Assembly (NCBI RefSeq): GCF_024281235.1
Contig: NZ_JAHWXY010000012.1
Location: 1 to 64,000 of the forward strand
DNA: 64,000 bases
Source of the DNA: Shinella daejeonensis
GTDB lineage: Bacteria > Pseudomonadota > Alphaproteobacteria > Rhizobiales > Rhizobiaceae
Direction of reading: 5' to 3'
Shown here piece by piece: positions 1 to 10,016 of the stretch. The notes beneath the pieces were generated by a model that saw only the letters and a list, made by a program, of their open reading frames with translations, did no database searches and was not told where the DNA came from. Position numbers and translations under genes: made by a program. Position 1 is the stretch's first letter. The number at the start of each line of letters is the position of its first letter.

Positions 1-33
1 GTTCGTCGTCTTGCTTGTCATAGACCCTACTTC

Positions 34-525
34 TCACGAGTTGGGGTCTCCGGCAAAGCCGGGGCGGTTCATGAGACCGACATCGGCGATATGCGCATGC
101 ATCATCCGCTCGACACTCGTGGCATCGCCGTCGAACACGCTTACCGCCACACCGGGATAGGCGTTGATGAAGCTTTTCAGCGCGGGAGCGATCACTTGCG
201 CAGCAACACCCTCCGGGCAAGCGATTGTTACGAGGCCGGTCTTGCCTTCGCTGACCTCCACCATTCCCGCGACCGTGCGTTCAAAGTTCTCAACCAACCG
301 CTCCGCCGACGGTAGCAACGCCGCGCCCACCGATGAAAGCTGGACTGCCTTGCGAGCACGGTCGAAAAGTGGTGCGCCCAGTTTGCCTTCCAACTGACGG
401 ATCGCCATCGAGAGGCCGGGTTGTGTCAACAGCAGCACCTCGGCAGCACGCGTAAAGCTTTGAAGGTTTGCAACGAGCACGAATGCACGCATTTCCTGAA
501 TTGTAATGCCGCGCTCTGTCAGCAT
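34..525 (-). pseudogene. LysR-family regulator, truncated
   Basis: The predicted 163-residue protein carries the N-terminal winged helix-turn-helix of LysR regulators (IQEMRAFVLVANLQSFTRAA, then LTQPGLSMAIRQLEGKLGA and LFDRARK) and only the first part of the effector domain. Family members are about 300 residues, and a TGA at 34-36 ends this one early. The ATG at 525 was chosen because it puts the helix-turn-helix at the N-terminus; longer in-frame starts only add non-conserved residues. It is transcribed away from the DddP-like gene, a common arrangement for a LysR regulator and its target. The rest of the gene would lie left of the window, so a frameshift and a true truncation cannot be told apart here. 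Confidence 0.7.
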
Positions 526-621
526 AAGCGGACCTGTTCCCTCATCACGATAACTGATTTTTTCCAAACCCGCTCGGGGTTTAGCGTTGGCTCCCACTGT
601 CATCAAGCACGGAGACCGGCC

Positions 622-1871
622 TTGCACCATCCAGACACAGACCCCGCAACGAAGGCAGGTCCCAGCGAAACGCCGGAAAGGGAATCTCCGGACCTCCAGC
701 GGCTCCGCCGTTATCGATTAGACCAAATCCGTCGCGAACTGAAAGCTGCCGACTATGCCGGCGCGGTTTTTTCGATCCGATCAACGTCCGCTACTGTACG
801 GATAGCCGCAACATGCAGGTCTGGACCCTGCGCAATCCAGCCCGGTATGTGTTCGTCGCGACCGAGGGGCCAGTCGTCATGTTCGAATTTGCGGGTTGTA
901 ACCATCTTCTCGTTGGCTTGGACTGTATCGACGAAATACGCCCTGCGACAAGCTGGTTTTACTTTACGTCTGGCCCCCGCATGGCGGACAAGGCGAAGTC
1001 ATGGGCAGCAGAGATGGCAGACCTTGTCCGTCTCCATGGCGGCGGAAACAAGCGCCTTGCCGCTGACAGGCTGCTTCCGGCAGGCTTCCAGGCCCTAACA
1101 GCCCTGGGTATCGACGTCGTCGATGGCCAAGCCATCGCCGAACGGGCGCGATGCAGGAAATCCGTCGACGAAATCCAATGTATGGTCAATGCCATCGCTG
1201 TCTGCCAGACGGGCGTCGGCGCACTCGAAGCTGCATTACGCCCCGGCGTAACGGAAAACGAGCTATGGTCCGTGCTGCACGCCGCCAACATTGCGCTTGG
1301 CGGCGAGTACATCGAGACCCGGCTCCTGAGCTCAGGCGACCGCACGAATCCATGGTATCAGGAGACGAGTGAAAGGCCTGTCGAGGCCGGCGATCTGGTG
1401 GCATTGGATACCGATCTCATCGGCCCCTATGGGTATTTCGCAGACATGTCGCGGACGTTTCTATGCGGTGACGGCCGGGCAAGCGGACAGCAAAGAACCG
1501 CATATCGGATGTCATACGAGCAAATTCATCACAACATGTCGTTGCTCCGGCCAGGCGTGAGCTTCAAGGAACTTTCCGAGAAGAGTTGGAAGATGCCGGA
1601 GGAATATGTGAAGAACCGTTACATGTCGCTCTTCCATGGGGCGGGCCTCGGCGGCGAATATCCATACATACCCTACTGGCAGGATTATCCGACGAAGGGC
1701 TACGACGGCTTGATCGAGGAGAACATGCTCCTCTGCGTCGAAAGCTTCATCGGAAGTGAACACGGCGGCAAGGGCGTCAAGCTGGAGCAGCTTGTGCGCA
1801 TCACCGAGAACGGCGCGGTTCCGCTGAGCTCGTATCCATTCGACGAGAGGCTTCTTGGCCGCGAGTTCTGA
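622..1871 (+). pseudogene. DddP-like M24 metallopeptidase-fold protein, frameshifted
   Basis: Residues 1-352 from the ATG at 813 form the catalytic fold of M24 (creatinase/aminopeptidase P) proteins. The expected metal ligands are D199, D201, D211, H275, E310 and E325. Their spacing matches that recalled for the DMSP lyase DddP. The N-terminal part is in another frame: RRYRLDQIRRELKAADYAGA is read up to about 770, after which the sequence continues naturally as FDPINVRYCTDSRNMQVW in the frame of the downstream ORF. The switch falls in a run of six T at 767-772, so a single lost base explains it. The start is uncertain; TTG at 622 is a guess. The position that would be the DddP catalytic Asp, six residues after the His, is Gly here, so DMSP lyase activity is doubtful. 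Confidence 0.7.
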
Positions 1872-1918
1872 TCGCGCGCAAACGTCGTCTTTCGCACCGT
1901 TGAGAGGAGCAGTCGTTT

Positions 1919-2872
1919 ATGAAGAACCTGCGCCGCCTTATTCCCTCCACTTGCGAGTTGGTGGCCTTCGAGGCCGCAGCGCGCCTGCAGAGCTTCACGG
2001 CTGCCGGACAGGAACTCGGTATGTCGCAGACCGCGGTCTCGCTGGCGATAAAGCGGCTGGAAGACCAACTCGGTTTCAAGCTCTTTGTCCGAGGTCATCG
2101 TCGTGTCGAACTGACGCAGCGTGGTTGCCTGTTTTTCACCGATGTGTCGATCGGACTCTCTCATATTCAAAAATCAATATTGCGTCACTCCGAACCTACG
2201 GACTGTCGAAAGGTGACCCTCTCCGCTTCAGTTGCGTTTACATCTCTATGGATGGCTCCAAGATTGCAGCGATTTTACGAAGACCTTCCAGATGTGGAAC
2301 TCTGCATCCACACAAGCGACCGCGACGTAGACTTGGCTTCTGAAGGAATGTCACTGGGTATTCGGCGTGGTGACGAAGCCGATTGGCCTCAATATGACCT
2401 GACCATGATCGCGCCAGAGGAAATCTATCCGATCTGTAGTACGGCCTACATTGACTGCTTCGGGACCCCGGATACCGTAGAGAGTCTGCTTGCCCATCGG
2501 CTTATCCATTTTTCAAATCCGAACAAAACGGCATGCACATGGCTGGAATGGTTGAAAGCTGGCGGAGTGAAGGTTGTCTCTCCTCTCTCGGGGCTTACAA
2601 TCAATGACTATGTCTCCGTCATCCAATCCGTTGTTGAGGGCCAGGGGATTGCGCTGGGCTGGGCGCATTTGACCGACCGGCTTGTCGCGTCCGGATCACT
2701 GGTTCGCCTTACGGATTTTTCATTTCACACCGGAAAATCTTTCCACGTTGCCCTTCCCAAGAAGCAAAGCCACTCACGGCACATAGATGCAGTCCGGGAT
2801 TGGCTTGTGAACCAACGTATGGTTCTCTCGCAGGATATACGGTGTGAACCTGTCCGGCTTCGGTCTGCCTGA
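1919..2872 (+). CDS. LysR-family (GcvA-like) transcriptional regulator
   Basis: A 317-residue, full-length LysR regulator. The N-terminal helix-turn-helix covers residues 10-70 (LVAFEAAARLQSFTAAGQEL, then GMSQTAVSLAIKRLEDQLG and LFVRGHRRVELTQRG), followed by a periplasmic-binding-protein-like effector domain. The pattern resembles the GcvA subgroup. It starts 47 bp after the DddP-like gene on the same strand, behind a GAGAGGAGCAG ribosome-binding site, so it may regulate that gene. Its base composition is more AT-rich in places than the core genes to the right, in keeping with accessory DNA. The ligand is unknown. Confidence 0.85.
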   Translation: MKNLRRLIPSTCELVAFEAAARLQSFTAAGQELGMSQTAVSLAIKRLEDQLGFKLFVRGHRRVELTQRGCLFFTDVSIGLSHIQKSILRHSEPTDCRKVTLSASVAFTSLWMAPRLQRFYEDLPDVELCIHTSDRDVDLASEGMSLGIRRGDEADWPQYDLTMIAPEEIYPICSTAYIDCFGTPDTVESLLAHRLIHFSNPNKTACTWLEWLKAGGVKVVSPLSGLTINDYVSVIQSVVEGQGIALGWAHLTDRLVASGSLVRLTDFSFHTGKSFHVALPKKQSHSRHIDAVRDWLVNQRMVLSQDIRCEPVRLRSA

Positions 2873-3054
2873 AACACCCGTTTGCAGTATCAATGATGAC
2901 GGCATTCTGCTTTCGTGGATATGCTGAACGAACATCTGACCACCTGCGGCAAGTCCGCCGCTTCGAGTTATCTGCGTTGCGCTTTAACTTTTTTCACAAG
3001 CAAGAATCGTATTCCGTGGAGCCGGAGCGGCAGGAAGCCTTTTTCACAAGACGT

Positions 3055-3645
3055 AACCATTTTTCACGGTCGCTGGCTGCGGGAGGCCGGAACCCCTGTT
3101 GGCTATGCGGCACTCATCGACGCTTATGATCTGAACGCGCCGATGCCCATCACGCTCTCGGCGATCGGCCAACGTCATAAAGTCTACCAGGCCGATGGGT
3201 GGAACCTCTATACGCCGCGCCACCGGCCGGATGCCGACCTTGAAGGGCATCTTGTCTTTGCCCCGCGGTATGAAGAGCTCGATCTCGCCGTCTTGAAGAC
3301 GCTGTTCCACGCCACCGGCCCGGAACCGATCACCGCAATCGTAAAGGCCTCCCGACCGGAGCCTATGCGCGGCGGCTCTGGTTTCTCTATGAATGGTTGC
3401 TCGATGAGCGGCTGGACCTGCCCGATGCGACCCAGGGCAGCTATGCGCTCGTCGTCGATCCGGCGCGGCAGTGGGCCATCGATGCTACAACGTCACCACG
3501 TCATCGGGTCAAGAACAACCTGCCGGGAACGCCCGCCTTCTGCCCGATGGTCTTTCGCACATCCACGCTCGATGCGTTCGTGGCTCGTGGCCTGGGCGAC
3601 GAGGCACGGCAGCTTGTCGCGGATGTACCGGCAAATTTACTATGA
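3055..3645 (+). pseudogene. Fic-family protein N-terminal region, frameshifted and truncated
   Basis: The reading starts in one frame (FHGRWLREAGTPVGYAALID, then ITLSAIGQRHKVYQADGWNL) and continues in another (ARRLWFLYEWLLDERLDLPD, then RHRVKNNLPGTPAFCPMVFR). Together these resemble the N-terminal half of rhizobial Fic-type proteins of roughly 500 residues. The shift lies at about 3351-3353, where CCC stands in place of an expected CCCC. A stop at 3643-3645 ends the match before any HPFxxGNGR Fic motif. The true start is not clear; 3055 is where similarity begins. The break is only about 60 bp from the tRNA-Pro remnant, so the gene was probably cut by the recombination that formed the island edge. 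Confidence 0.6.
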
Positions 3646-3707
3646 AAAAAGCTCAATTATTTCAATCGTTAGATCGGGCGGCAAGACAACATAGGAGAGC
3701 TTGATGC

Positions 3708-3757
3708 ACCCGTTCGGGACGTGGGGGTCGAGTGTTCGAATCACTCCACTCCGACCA
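3708..3757 (+). other. 3' half of tRNA-Pro(CGG): attachment-site remnant
   Basis: The segment fits tRNA positions 27-76: anticodon loop TTCGGGA at 3713-3719 (anticodon CGG), a 5-nt variable loop, T stem-loop GAGTG-TTCGAAT-CACTC at 3730-3746, 3' acceptor strand CACTCCG, discriminator A and encoded CCA at 3755-3757. The 5' half is missing: where CGGAGTG and a D arm should be there is unrelated sequence, and the anticodon stem has two mismatches. A lone 3' tRNA half at the end of a run of broken genes is what site-specific integration into a tRNA gene leaves at the distal end. The intact gene should lie to the left, outside the window. Confidence 0.75.
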
Positions 3758-4049
3758 GCTAAGTCCTTTTACAACAAGGATTACCGCCATCCCGAAGGCT
3801 GATGGAAAATCGCTTTCGTGCTGTGAAGTCCGATTCGGCAAGCCCTTTGCGGGGAACCGGCCCGCTCTATCAATTCCTGTGCTTCGATCCTGCGCGTGCA
3901 CCGCCGCGCGGGCCGGCGAAAGCCTTGGTGCGGAGCCGCGTCCGGGGTATGCGGCCGCCGCCGACGCGCCGGCGGGCGACAAGATGTGTCACATCGGTGT
4001 CAAGCGAAGGGGATAGGGAGCGGTGAATTTCCCGGAAGGACGCTCTGCC
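3758..4049. other. Intergenic region right of the tRNA remnant
   Basis: This 292-bp stretch separates the island edge from the ABC importer operon. I see no convincing gene in it. It should contain the promoter of the downstream operon, but no clear -35/-10 pair stands out. Confidence 0.5.
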
Positions 4050-5027
4050 ATGAAAACTCTTGTTTCCGCTGCCGCTCTGCTTGCCGCCAGCTTTTCCGCC
4101 ATGCCCGCCCTTGCCGCAAACCTCGTGCTCTATACCAGCCAGCCGAACGAGGATGCGCAGGCAACCGTGGATGGCTTCATGGCCGCCAATCCCGACATCA
4201 AGGTCGATTGGGTGCGCGACGGAACGCCGAAGATCATGGCCAGGCTCCAGGCCGAGATCGCGGCCGGCAACCCGGTCGCCGACGTGCTGCTGATCGCCGA
4301 TACCGTGACGCTCGAACGCCTCAAGCAGGACGGCAAGCTCGTCGCCTACAAGTCGCCTCAAGCCGTCAACTACGATGCGAGCCTCTACGACAAGGACGGC
4401 TACTACTATTCAACCAAGCTGATCACCACCGGCATCGTCTACAACACCGCAGCCGGCATGAAGCCGACAAGCTGGCAGGACCTGACAAAACCGGAAGCCA
4501 GGAACCTCGCCACCATGCCGAGCCCGCTGACCTCGGGCGCAGCCCTCATCCACGCCCAGACGCTGGCCGGCGTCGAAGGCCTCGGCTGGGATTACTACAA
4601 GGCGCTCGGCGAGAACGGCGCGACCGCCGCCGGCGGCAATGGCGCTGTCCTGAAGGCCGTCGCCGCGGGCGAAAAGGCCTATGGCATGGTGGTGGACTAC
4701 ATGCCGATCCGCGAAAAGGCCAAGGGCGCGCCGGTCGAGTTCGTCTTCCCGAGCGAAGGCGTCTCGGCGGTCACCGAGCCGGTCGGCATCCTCGCCTCGT
4801 CGAAGAACATCGAGGCCGCCCAGAAGTTCGTCGACCATGTCCTGTCGGTCGAGGGACAGCAGGGCTTCGTCAAACTCGGCTATATCCCGGCGCGCAACGG
4901 CATCGCCATGCCGGAAGGCTTTCCGGCGCGCGAAACCATCCGCGTCCTGCCGCTCGACGCCGCCACCGCACTGAAGGACACGCAAGCGGACCTGACGTCG
5001 TTCTCCGGCTATTTCAGCGCGAACTGA
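4050..5027 (+). CDS. ABC transporter substrate-binding protein (Fbp/AEP type)
   Basis: A 325-residue periplasmic binding protein of the Fbp-like class. The signal peptide ends about MPALAA, and the mature chain opens with the strand NLVLYTSQPNEDAQATVDGF, typical of iron(III), 2-aminoethylphosphonate and related binding proteins. The start is ATG at 4050, after GGAAGGA at 4034-4040; a GTG at 4023 in the same frame lies before the ribosome-binding site. It is the first gene of a three-gene importer operon. The adjacent Tyr-Tyr iron-binding pair of classical FbpA is not evident, only GMVVDYMPI, so iron is not certain and phosphonate or another anion is possible. Confidence 0.85.
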   Translation: MKTLVSAAALLAASFSAMPALAANLVLYTSQPNEDAQATVDGFMAANPDIKVDWVRDGTPKIMARLQAEIAAGNPVADVLLIADTVTLERLKQDGKLVAYKSPQAVNYDASLYDKDGYYYSTKLITTGIVYNTAAGMKPTSWQDLTKPEARNLATMPSPLTSGAALIHAQTLAGVEGLGWDYYKALGENGATAAGGNGAVLKAVAAGEKAYGMVVDYMPIREKAKGAPVEFVFPSEGVSAVTEPVGILASSKNIEAAQKFVDHVLSVEGQQGFVKLGYIPARNGIAMPEGFPARETIRVLPLDAATALKDTQADLTSFSGYFSAN

Positions 5028-5044
5028 GGCCGGTCGCCGTCTCG

Positions 5045-6739
5045 ATGTCGGGTTACGTTCGACCGGGAAACAGCCAGCCGGCCTTGCTGTTTCCGTTCAT
5101 CGCCGGCGTTGTCGTCGTGCTCAGCGTGCTGCCGCTCGTCCGGCTTGCGATGACCGGCCTTTCCGCGCTGGCCGCCGGCGGAGCCATTTCCGTCCTCGCC
5201 GACCGGGCGCTTTGGGCGGCGGCCTATTACACGCTCGTCACCGCCCTGTGGGGAACGCTGATCTCGGTGGCGATCGGCGCATTCTTCGCCTTCGTGCTGA
5301 CACTCACCGACATTCCCGGCAAGGGGCCGCTCGGCTTTCTCTTCGTATTGCCGATGATGATCCCGCCGCAGGTGACCGCCCTTGCCTGGGTGCAGATGTC
5401 CGGCCCCTCGAGCCCGCTGCTCAAGGCGCTCGGCATGGCCCCGCCGCTCGGCTCGCCGCAGCCGCTCTATTCGGCCGGCGGCATCGCCCTGCTTTACGGC
5501 GTGCAGCACGCGCCGCTCGTCTATCTCGCCCTGCGGGCCGGGCTGATGAGCGTCCCGCGTGACGGCGTCGAGGCGGCGCTGCTTTCCGGCGCCTCGCCCT
5601 TCCGCACGTTCCGCGATATCGTCCTGCCGCTCGCGCTTCCGGGCATGATCGCCGGCGCGGCGATCGCCTTCGTCTCCTGCATCGGCAATTTCGGCATTCC
5701 GGCGATCCTCGGCATCCCCGCCTCGATCTATACGCTATCGACGCTGATCTTCACCAAGTTTTCGGCCTTCACCGATCGCACCTTCGGCGAGGTGGCGCTG
5801 CTCTCCGGCATCATCGCGCTGATTTCGGTCGTGGGACTGGCCGTGCAGGAGCGCGCACTCGGCCGGCGCGACTACCGTATTGCCGGCCAGGCCGGCGCAC
5901 GTGCCACCTTTTCCATCGGCGGATGGAAATTCATCTTCCTGCCCCTGCTCGCCGTTTTACTGTTCTTCATGCTGGTCGCGCCCTTTCTGGCCTTGCTCGC
6001 CGGCTCGCTGGTGCCCGCCTATGGCGTTCCGCTCACGTTCCAGACCCTGTCCTTCCATGCCTTCGAAGAGGTCCTGCTGCGCCAGACGATAACCCGCACG
6101 GCCTTCGCCAATTCCCTGTTCCTCGCCACGGTCACCGCCCTTGGCCTTCTCGCCCTGTCAGTGCTTGCCGGCTATGTGCTGTCGCGCCGGCGCGATGCGG
6201 CGGCGTCTCTCGTGGCGAGCCTCATCGAGATCCCCTACGCGCTGCCCGGCATCGTCGTCGCGGTCGCATTCATCCTCGTCTTCGCGGCTCCCCTGCCGGT
6301 GTTCAACGTCACACTCTACGGGACGATCTGGATCATCCTGATCGCCTATTTCGCCAGCTTCTTCGCCGTCAGCCTGAAGCCGGTCGTCAGCGCCTACCGC
6401 CAGCTCGATCCCGCGCTCGAAGAAGCCGCGCGGCTGGCCGGCGCCGGCTTCTTCACGCGCCTGAAGGACATTCTCGTTCCGCTCATCGCCCCGGCGGCGG
6501 GCGCCTCCGTCATCCTCGTCTTCCTCATTGCCTGCAACGAACTGACGGTCTCGGCGCTGCTCTGGTCCACCGGCACACAGACGCTCGGCGTCGTGATCTA
6601 CAATCTCGACGACAGCGGCAGCTCCGATGTCGCCTCCGCGCTTTCCGTGCTCGTCGTCATGATGGTCGTCATCATGATGCTGCTGCTCGAAGGCATGGCC
6701 AAACACCTTCCGGCAGGGGTGGTCCCGTGGCGAAGCTGA
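5045..6739 (+). CDS. ABC transporter permease, fused two-domain (FbpB/AEP type)
   Basis: A 564-residue inner-membrane protein made of two homologous permease halves with about twelve hydrophobic segments. Each half has an EAA loop for docking the ATPase: EAALLSGASPFRTFRDIVLP near residue 176 and EEAARLAGAGFFTRLKDILV near residue 459. This fused layout is typical of FbpB and of putative aminoethylphosphonate permeases. The start is ATG at 5045, 17 bp after the binding-protein stop; the open frame extends further upstream but overlaps the binding-protein gene. Its end overlaps the ATPase gene by 13 bp, indicating translational coupling. Confidence 0.88.
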   Translation: MSGYVRPGNSQPALLFPFIAGVVVVLSVLPLVRLAMTGLSALAAGGAISVLADRALWAAAYYTLVTALWGTLISVAIGAFFAFVLTLTDIPGKGPLGFLFVLPMMIPPQVTALAWVQMSGPSSPLLKALGMAPPLGSPQPLYSAGGIALLYGVQHAPLVYLALRAGLMSVPRDGVEAALLSGASPFRTFRDIVLPLALPGMIAGAAIAFVSCIGNFGIPAILGIPASIYTLSTLIFTKFSAFTDRTFGEVALLSGIIALISVVGLAVQERALGRRDYRIAGQAGARATFSIGGWKFIFLPLLAVLLFFMLVAPFLALLAGSLVPAYGVPLTFQTLSFHAFEEVLLRQTITRTAFANSLFLATVTALGLLALSVLAGYVLSRRRDAAASLVASLIEIPYALPGIVVAVAFILVFAAPLPVFNVTLYGTIWIILIAYFASFFAVSLKPVVSAYRQLDPALEEAARLAGAGFFTRLKDILVPLIAPAAGASVILVFLIACNELTVSALLWSTGTQTLGVVIYNLDDSGSSDVASALSVLVVMMVVIMMLLLEGMAKHLPAGVVPWRS

Positions 6740-7785
6740 TCCTCAATAACGTCAGCAAGGATTTCGGCACGGGACGGCCGGCCGTCAGCGGGCTTTCGCT
6801 CGATGTGCGCGAAGGCGGCTTCCTCGCGCTGCTCGGTCCGTCGGGCTGCGGCAAGACGACCGTGCTGCGGATGATCGCCGGCTTCGAAACGCCGAGCGAC
6901 GGCGCGATCCTTCTCGGCGAGCGGCTGTTGGCGGATCCCTCCCGGTCCCTGCCGCCGGAGCGGCGCAACATGGCGATGGTGTTCCAGTCCTATGCGCTAT
7001 GGCAGCATATGAGCGTAGCCGACAATGTCGGCTACCCGCTGAAGGTGCGCCGCGTTTCGAAGGATACCTATCAGAGCCGGATCCGCGATGCGCTCGATAC
7101 GGTGCGCCTTGCCGACTATGCCGATCGCCGTCCCGCCGAGCTTTCCGGCGGCCAGCGCCAGCGGGTGGCCCTGGCGCGCTGCCTCGTCACCCGGCCGGAC
7201 GTCGTCCTGCTCGACGAGCCGCTCGCCAATCTCGACCGGCACCTGCGCCAGGAGATGGAGGAAACCTTCCGCGAATTCCATCGGCGTTCCGGCGCAACGA
7301 TGATCTATGTCACCCACGACCAGCGCGAGGCCATGGCGCTCGCCACCGATATCGCGGTCATGTCCCAGGGCAAACTGCTACAGGTCGCCCCGCCCCGCGC
7401 CATCTACGCCCGTCCGGAGGGCCGCACCGTCGGCGGCCTGATCGGCCGCGGCGCGGTGCTTTCGCTCGCAGTCCCCGAACAGATGCCCCGGACCCTCGAA
7501 TGGGACCTGCTGCGTGAGTTGCTGGAAAATCCTCCGCCCGGAAACCGGGCGACGGAGGATATCCTCGTCCGGCCGGAGGACGTGCGGCTCGGCGGCGAGG
7601 GAAGCGCCGCGCGCGTCCGGGCAGCGCTTTATGAAGGAGAGCGCTACAGCGTCACGCTGCAACTGGCGAACGGTCAGACCCTTCAGGCCTTCAGCCGTGA
7701 CGAGCCGAGGCCGGGCGACATTGTCCTTGTGACGATCACCTCCGCCTGGCGGCTTTCGCCGGAGAATACGGCGCGGCCCGCCTGA
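6727..7785 (+). CDS. ABC transporter ATP-binding protein (FbpC/PotA type)
   Basis: A 352-residue ATPase of the CUT1/Fbp class. It shows Walker [10 protein letters not shown] near residue 38, Q-loop [13 protein letters not shown], signature LSGGQRQRV near residue 139, Walker B VVLLDEP, H-loop VTHDQ and a C-terminal TOBE-like region. It starts at GTG 6727 inside the end of the permease gene. It energises import by the fused permease. Its 3' end overlaps the convergent chemoreceptor gene by 103 bp. Confidence 0.9.
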   Translation: MAKLILNNVSKDFGTGRPAVSGLSLDVREGGFLALLGPSGCGKTTVLRMIAGFETPSDGAILLGERLLADPSRSLPPERRNMAMVFQSYALWQHMSVADNVGYPLKVRRVSKDTYQSRIRDALDTVRLADYADRRPAELSGGQRQRVALARCLVTRPDVVLLDEPLANLDRHLRQEMEETFREFHRRSGATMIYVTHDQREAMALATDIAVMSQGKLLQVAPPRAIYARPEGRTVGGLIGRGAVLSLAVPEQMPRTLEWDLLRELLENPPPGNRATEDILVRPEDVRLGGEGSAARVRAALYEGERYSVTLQLANGQTLQAFSRDEPRPGDIVLVTITSAWRLSPENTARPA

Positions 7786-10016
7786 TCGTCCTCTTCCCGC
7801 TCCCGGCCGGCGGGTGGCAGGTCGAATTGGCCGACCAGTCCCGCAAGGACCGCCGATTCGTCGGAAAGGCGATGCGTCACGGCGCTGCTTTCCTCGACCA
7901 TCGCCGTATTCTGCTGCGTGACCGTATCGAGCTGGCGGATCGTCGCGTTGATCTCGTGGATGCCGACCGACTGATCGCGGGCGGCGCGGGCGATCTCCTT
8001 GATCTCGGCGTCGATCGCATGGACCTTGCCGGCGATGTCGCGCAGCACGCCGCCGGTCTCGCGCACCAGACCGGCCCCGCGGGCCACCTCATCCGCGGAA
8101 TGGGTGATCAGCGCCTTGACCTCACGGGCAGCGCTTGCGGTGCGTTGCGCCAGTTCCCGCACCTCCTGGGCGACCACGGCGAAGCCCTTGCCCGCCTCGC
8201 CCGCCCGCGCCGCCTCGACGCCGGCATTGAGCGCGAGAAGATTGGTCTGGAAGGCGATGTCGTCGATGACGCCGATGATGTTGCCGATCTCCCGCGAGGA
8301 GGTCTCGATCCTGCCGATCGCGTCGACGACATCGTCGACGACCTGTTCCGAGGCGGCCGAGCTTTTCTTCGTGTCAGCGGCGAGGCGCTCGGCAATCGTC
8401 GTGCGCTCGGCGGCGGATTGCACGGCCTGGGTCATTTCGGCAAGCGCGCCGGCGGCCTCGCCAAGCGACACGGCCTGACGCTCGGTGCGGCCGGAAAGCT
8501 GCAAGAGCGCTTCCTGCATCTCGCTGGCGTCGTCCCGGATGCGATGCGTATTGACATGGACCATGGTCATCGCCTCGGCAAGCCGTTCGACGGAGGCGTT
8601 GTAGTCGGAGCGGATGCGGTCGAGCGAGGCGATGAAGGGCGTGGCGATGCGGCCGCTGAGGTCGCCGCCGGCAAGGCGCTGGAGCGCGCCGGCAAGGGAC
8701 TGGACCGCTTCCTCCGTCCGCGCCTCCTCGGCCTGCCGGGCACGTTCACGCGCGGTTCGCTCCGTCTCCGCATCCTCCCGCAGTGCCGCCGCTTCCGCCC
8801 GCAGACGCTCCTTCTCGATCGCCGCATCCCGGAAGACGACGACCGAGCGCGCCATATCGCCGATCTCGTCCCGGCGATCGCGGCCGCTACAGGCGATGGT
8901 CGTATCGCCGCTGGCAAGGCGGCCCATGTCCGAGACGAGCGCGGTCATGGGACGGGAGAGGCGGCCGGCGAACAGGAATCCGACCCCGGCGGTCACGACG
9001 AGCACGCAGAAAGAAACGAGCAGCGTCCAGTGAACGAGACGCGTGAGGCCGGCGAAGATCTCGTCCGACGTCATGACGGCGGCGACGGTCCAGGTCTGGC
9101 CGAGGAAATCGAAGCTCGCGGCGGCGAGCTTCGCCTCCCGGCCGCGGTGATCGGGCAGCGTCGCCCGGGCGATGGCGGCGCCTTCCGGGGGCGTCGACAG
9201 CGCCGGGGCGATGCGCATGGAGAGGATATCCTCCTCCCCGCCCCGGGCCGTACGGGTCAGGAAATAGCCATCGGCATTCAGCAGCACGGCTTCGCCGGTT
9301 TCGCCGAGGCCGACGGGATTGTTCAGCTTTTCCGTCATGCGCGCCGTCGGCAGGGCGACGACGACCACACCGATCTTGCCGGCGACGGACGCCACGGGGG
9401 CGGCGAGAAAAGCCGCCGCGCGTCCGGCCGGCGCATAGGCCCGGAAGTCGGCGAAGGAGACGATCGCCGTATCCGTCCCGGGCGCGGCTTCGGTAAACAC
9501 GCCGGCAAGGCCGGTCGCGCCGAGCGCCGCGTCACGCGCCACATTGGCGGCAAAATCACCATGCTTTTGCAGCGAATAGACAATATCCCCGCTGAGATTG
9601 ATCAGAAGGATGTCCTCAAACCCCTGCGCTTCGGCATGACGCTGAAAGAAGCCGTGGTAGCGCCCGTGCAACTGGTCGAACTTGTCGATCCCGGCGGACT
9701 TGAGATCGGGCTTGCCGCCATAGCGGCGTTGCAATTCGCCCAGCCGGTCACCTTCGATCGCGCCAAAGGCTCCCGAAAAGGCATCAAGCGCATTGGCGAC
9801 GACCTTCTGGCCGGCGAGGTCGCGCGTTTCCTTGACGATCGATTGCAGATATTGCGCCAGTTCGTTGCGCCGGCCATCGGCAAGGGTCTCGAGCTTGGTC
9901 ATCGCCGTGGCCGTCGACTGGCTGGCGCTCAGATAGAGACTGGCGATACTGGTGGCGGAAATGGCGATGACGGCCAGCAACAGGGCGGCAAGCGACAGCT
10001 TGATGGAAAGACGCAT
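7683..10016 (-). CDS. Methyl-accepting chemotaxis protein
   Basis: A 777-residue chemoreceptor. It has an N-terminal membrane segment (residues 7-29), a periplasmic Cache-like sensor to about 315, a second membrane segment (about 318-345), two HAMP-like regions, and a cytoplasmic signalling hairpin with [20 protein letters not shown] and [20 protein letters not shown] at its tip. The ligand is unknown; the neighbouring ABC importer makes its substrate a candidate but does not prove it. The last 34 codons lie inside the convergent ATPase gene, so the C-terminal tail is not conserved signalling sequence. Confidence 0.92.
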   Translation of the reverse strand: MRLSIKLSLAALLLAVIAISATSIASLYLSASQSTATAMTKLETLADGRRNELAQYLQSIVKETRDLAGQKVVANALDAFSGAFGAIEGDRLGELQRRYGGKPDLKSAGIDKFDQLHGRYHGFFQRHAEAQGFEDILLINLSGDIVYSLQKHGDFAANVARDAALGATGLAGVFTEAAPGTDTAIVSFADFRAYAPAGRAAAFLAAPVASVAGKIGVVVVALPTARMTEKLNNPVGLGETGEAVLLNADGYFLTRTARGGEEDILSMRIAPALSTPPEGAAIARATLPDHRGREAKLAAASFDFLGQTWTVAAVMTSDEIFAGLTRLVHWTLLVSFCVLVVTAGVGFLFAGRLSRPMTALVSDMGRLASGDTTIACSGRDRRDEIGDMARSVVVFRDAAIEKERLRAEAAALREDAETERTARERARQAEEARTEEAVQSLAGALQRLAGGDLSGRIATPFIASLDRIRSDYNASVERLAEAMTMVHVNTHRIRDDASEMQEALLQLSGRTERQAVSLGEAAGALAEMTQAVQSAAERTTIAERLAADTKKSSAASEQVVDDVVDAIGRIETSSREIGNIIGVIDDIAFQTNLLALNAGVEAARAGEAGKGFAVVAQEVRELAQRTASAAREVKALITHSADEVARGAGLVRETGGVLRDIAGKVHAIDAEIKEIARAARDQSVGIHEINATIRQLDTVTQQNTAMVEESSAVTHRLSDESAVLAGLVGQFDLPPAGREREEDDQAGRAVFSGESRQAEVIVTRTMSPGLGSSRLKA

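Noticed and set aside
3681-3757. A complete functional tRNA-Pro gene
   Set aside because: The 5' acceptor strand and D arm are missing and the anticodon stem has mismatches; only the 3' half fits.
3662-3982. A minus-strand frame with WSEWSDSNTRPPRPERV
   Set aside because: This peptide is the translation of the tRNA-Pro remnant, a frequent source of false genes.
3896-5044. A long N-terminal extension of the fused permease
   Set aside because: The frame is open but overlaps the binding-protein gene in another frame, is Arg-rich and lacks membrane segments. The permease proper begins at 5045.
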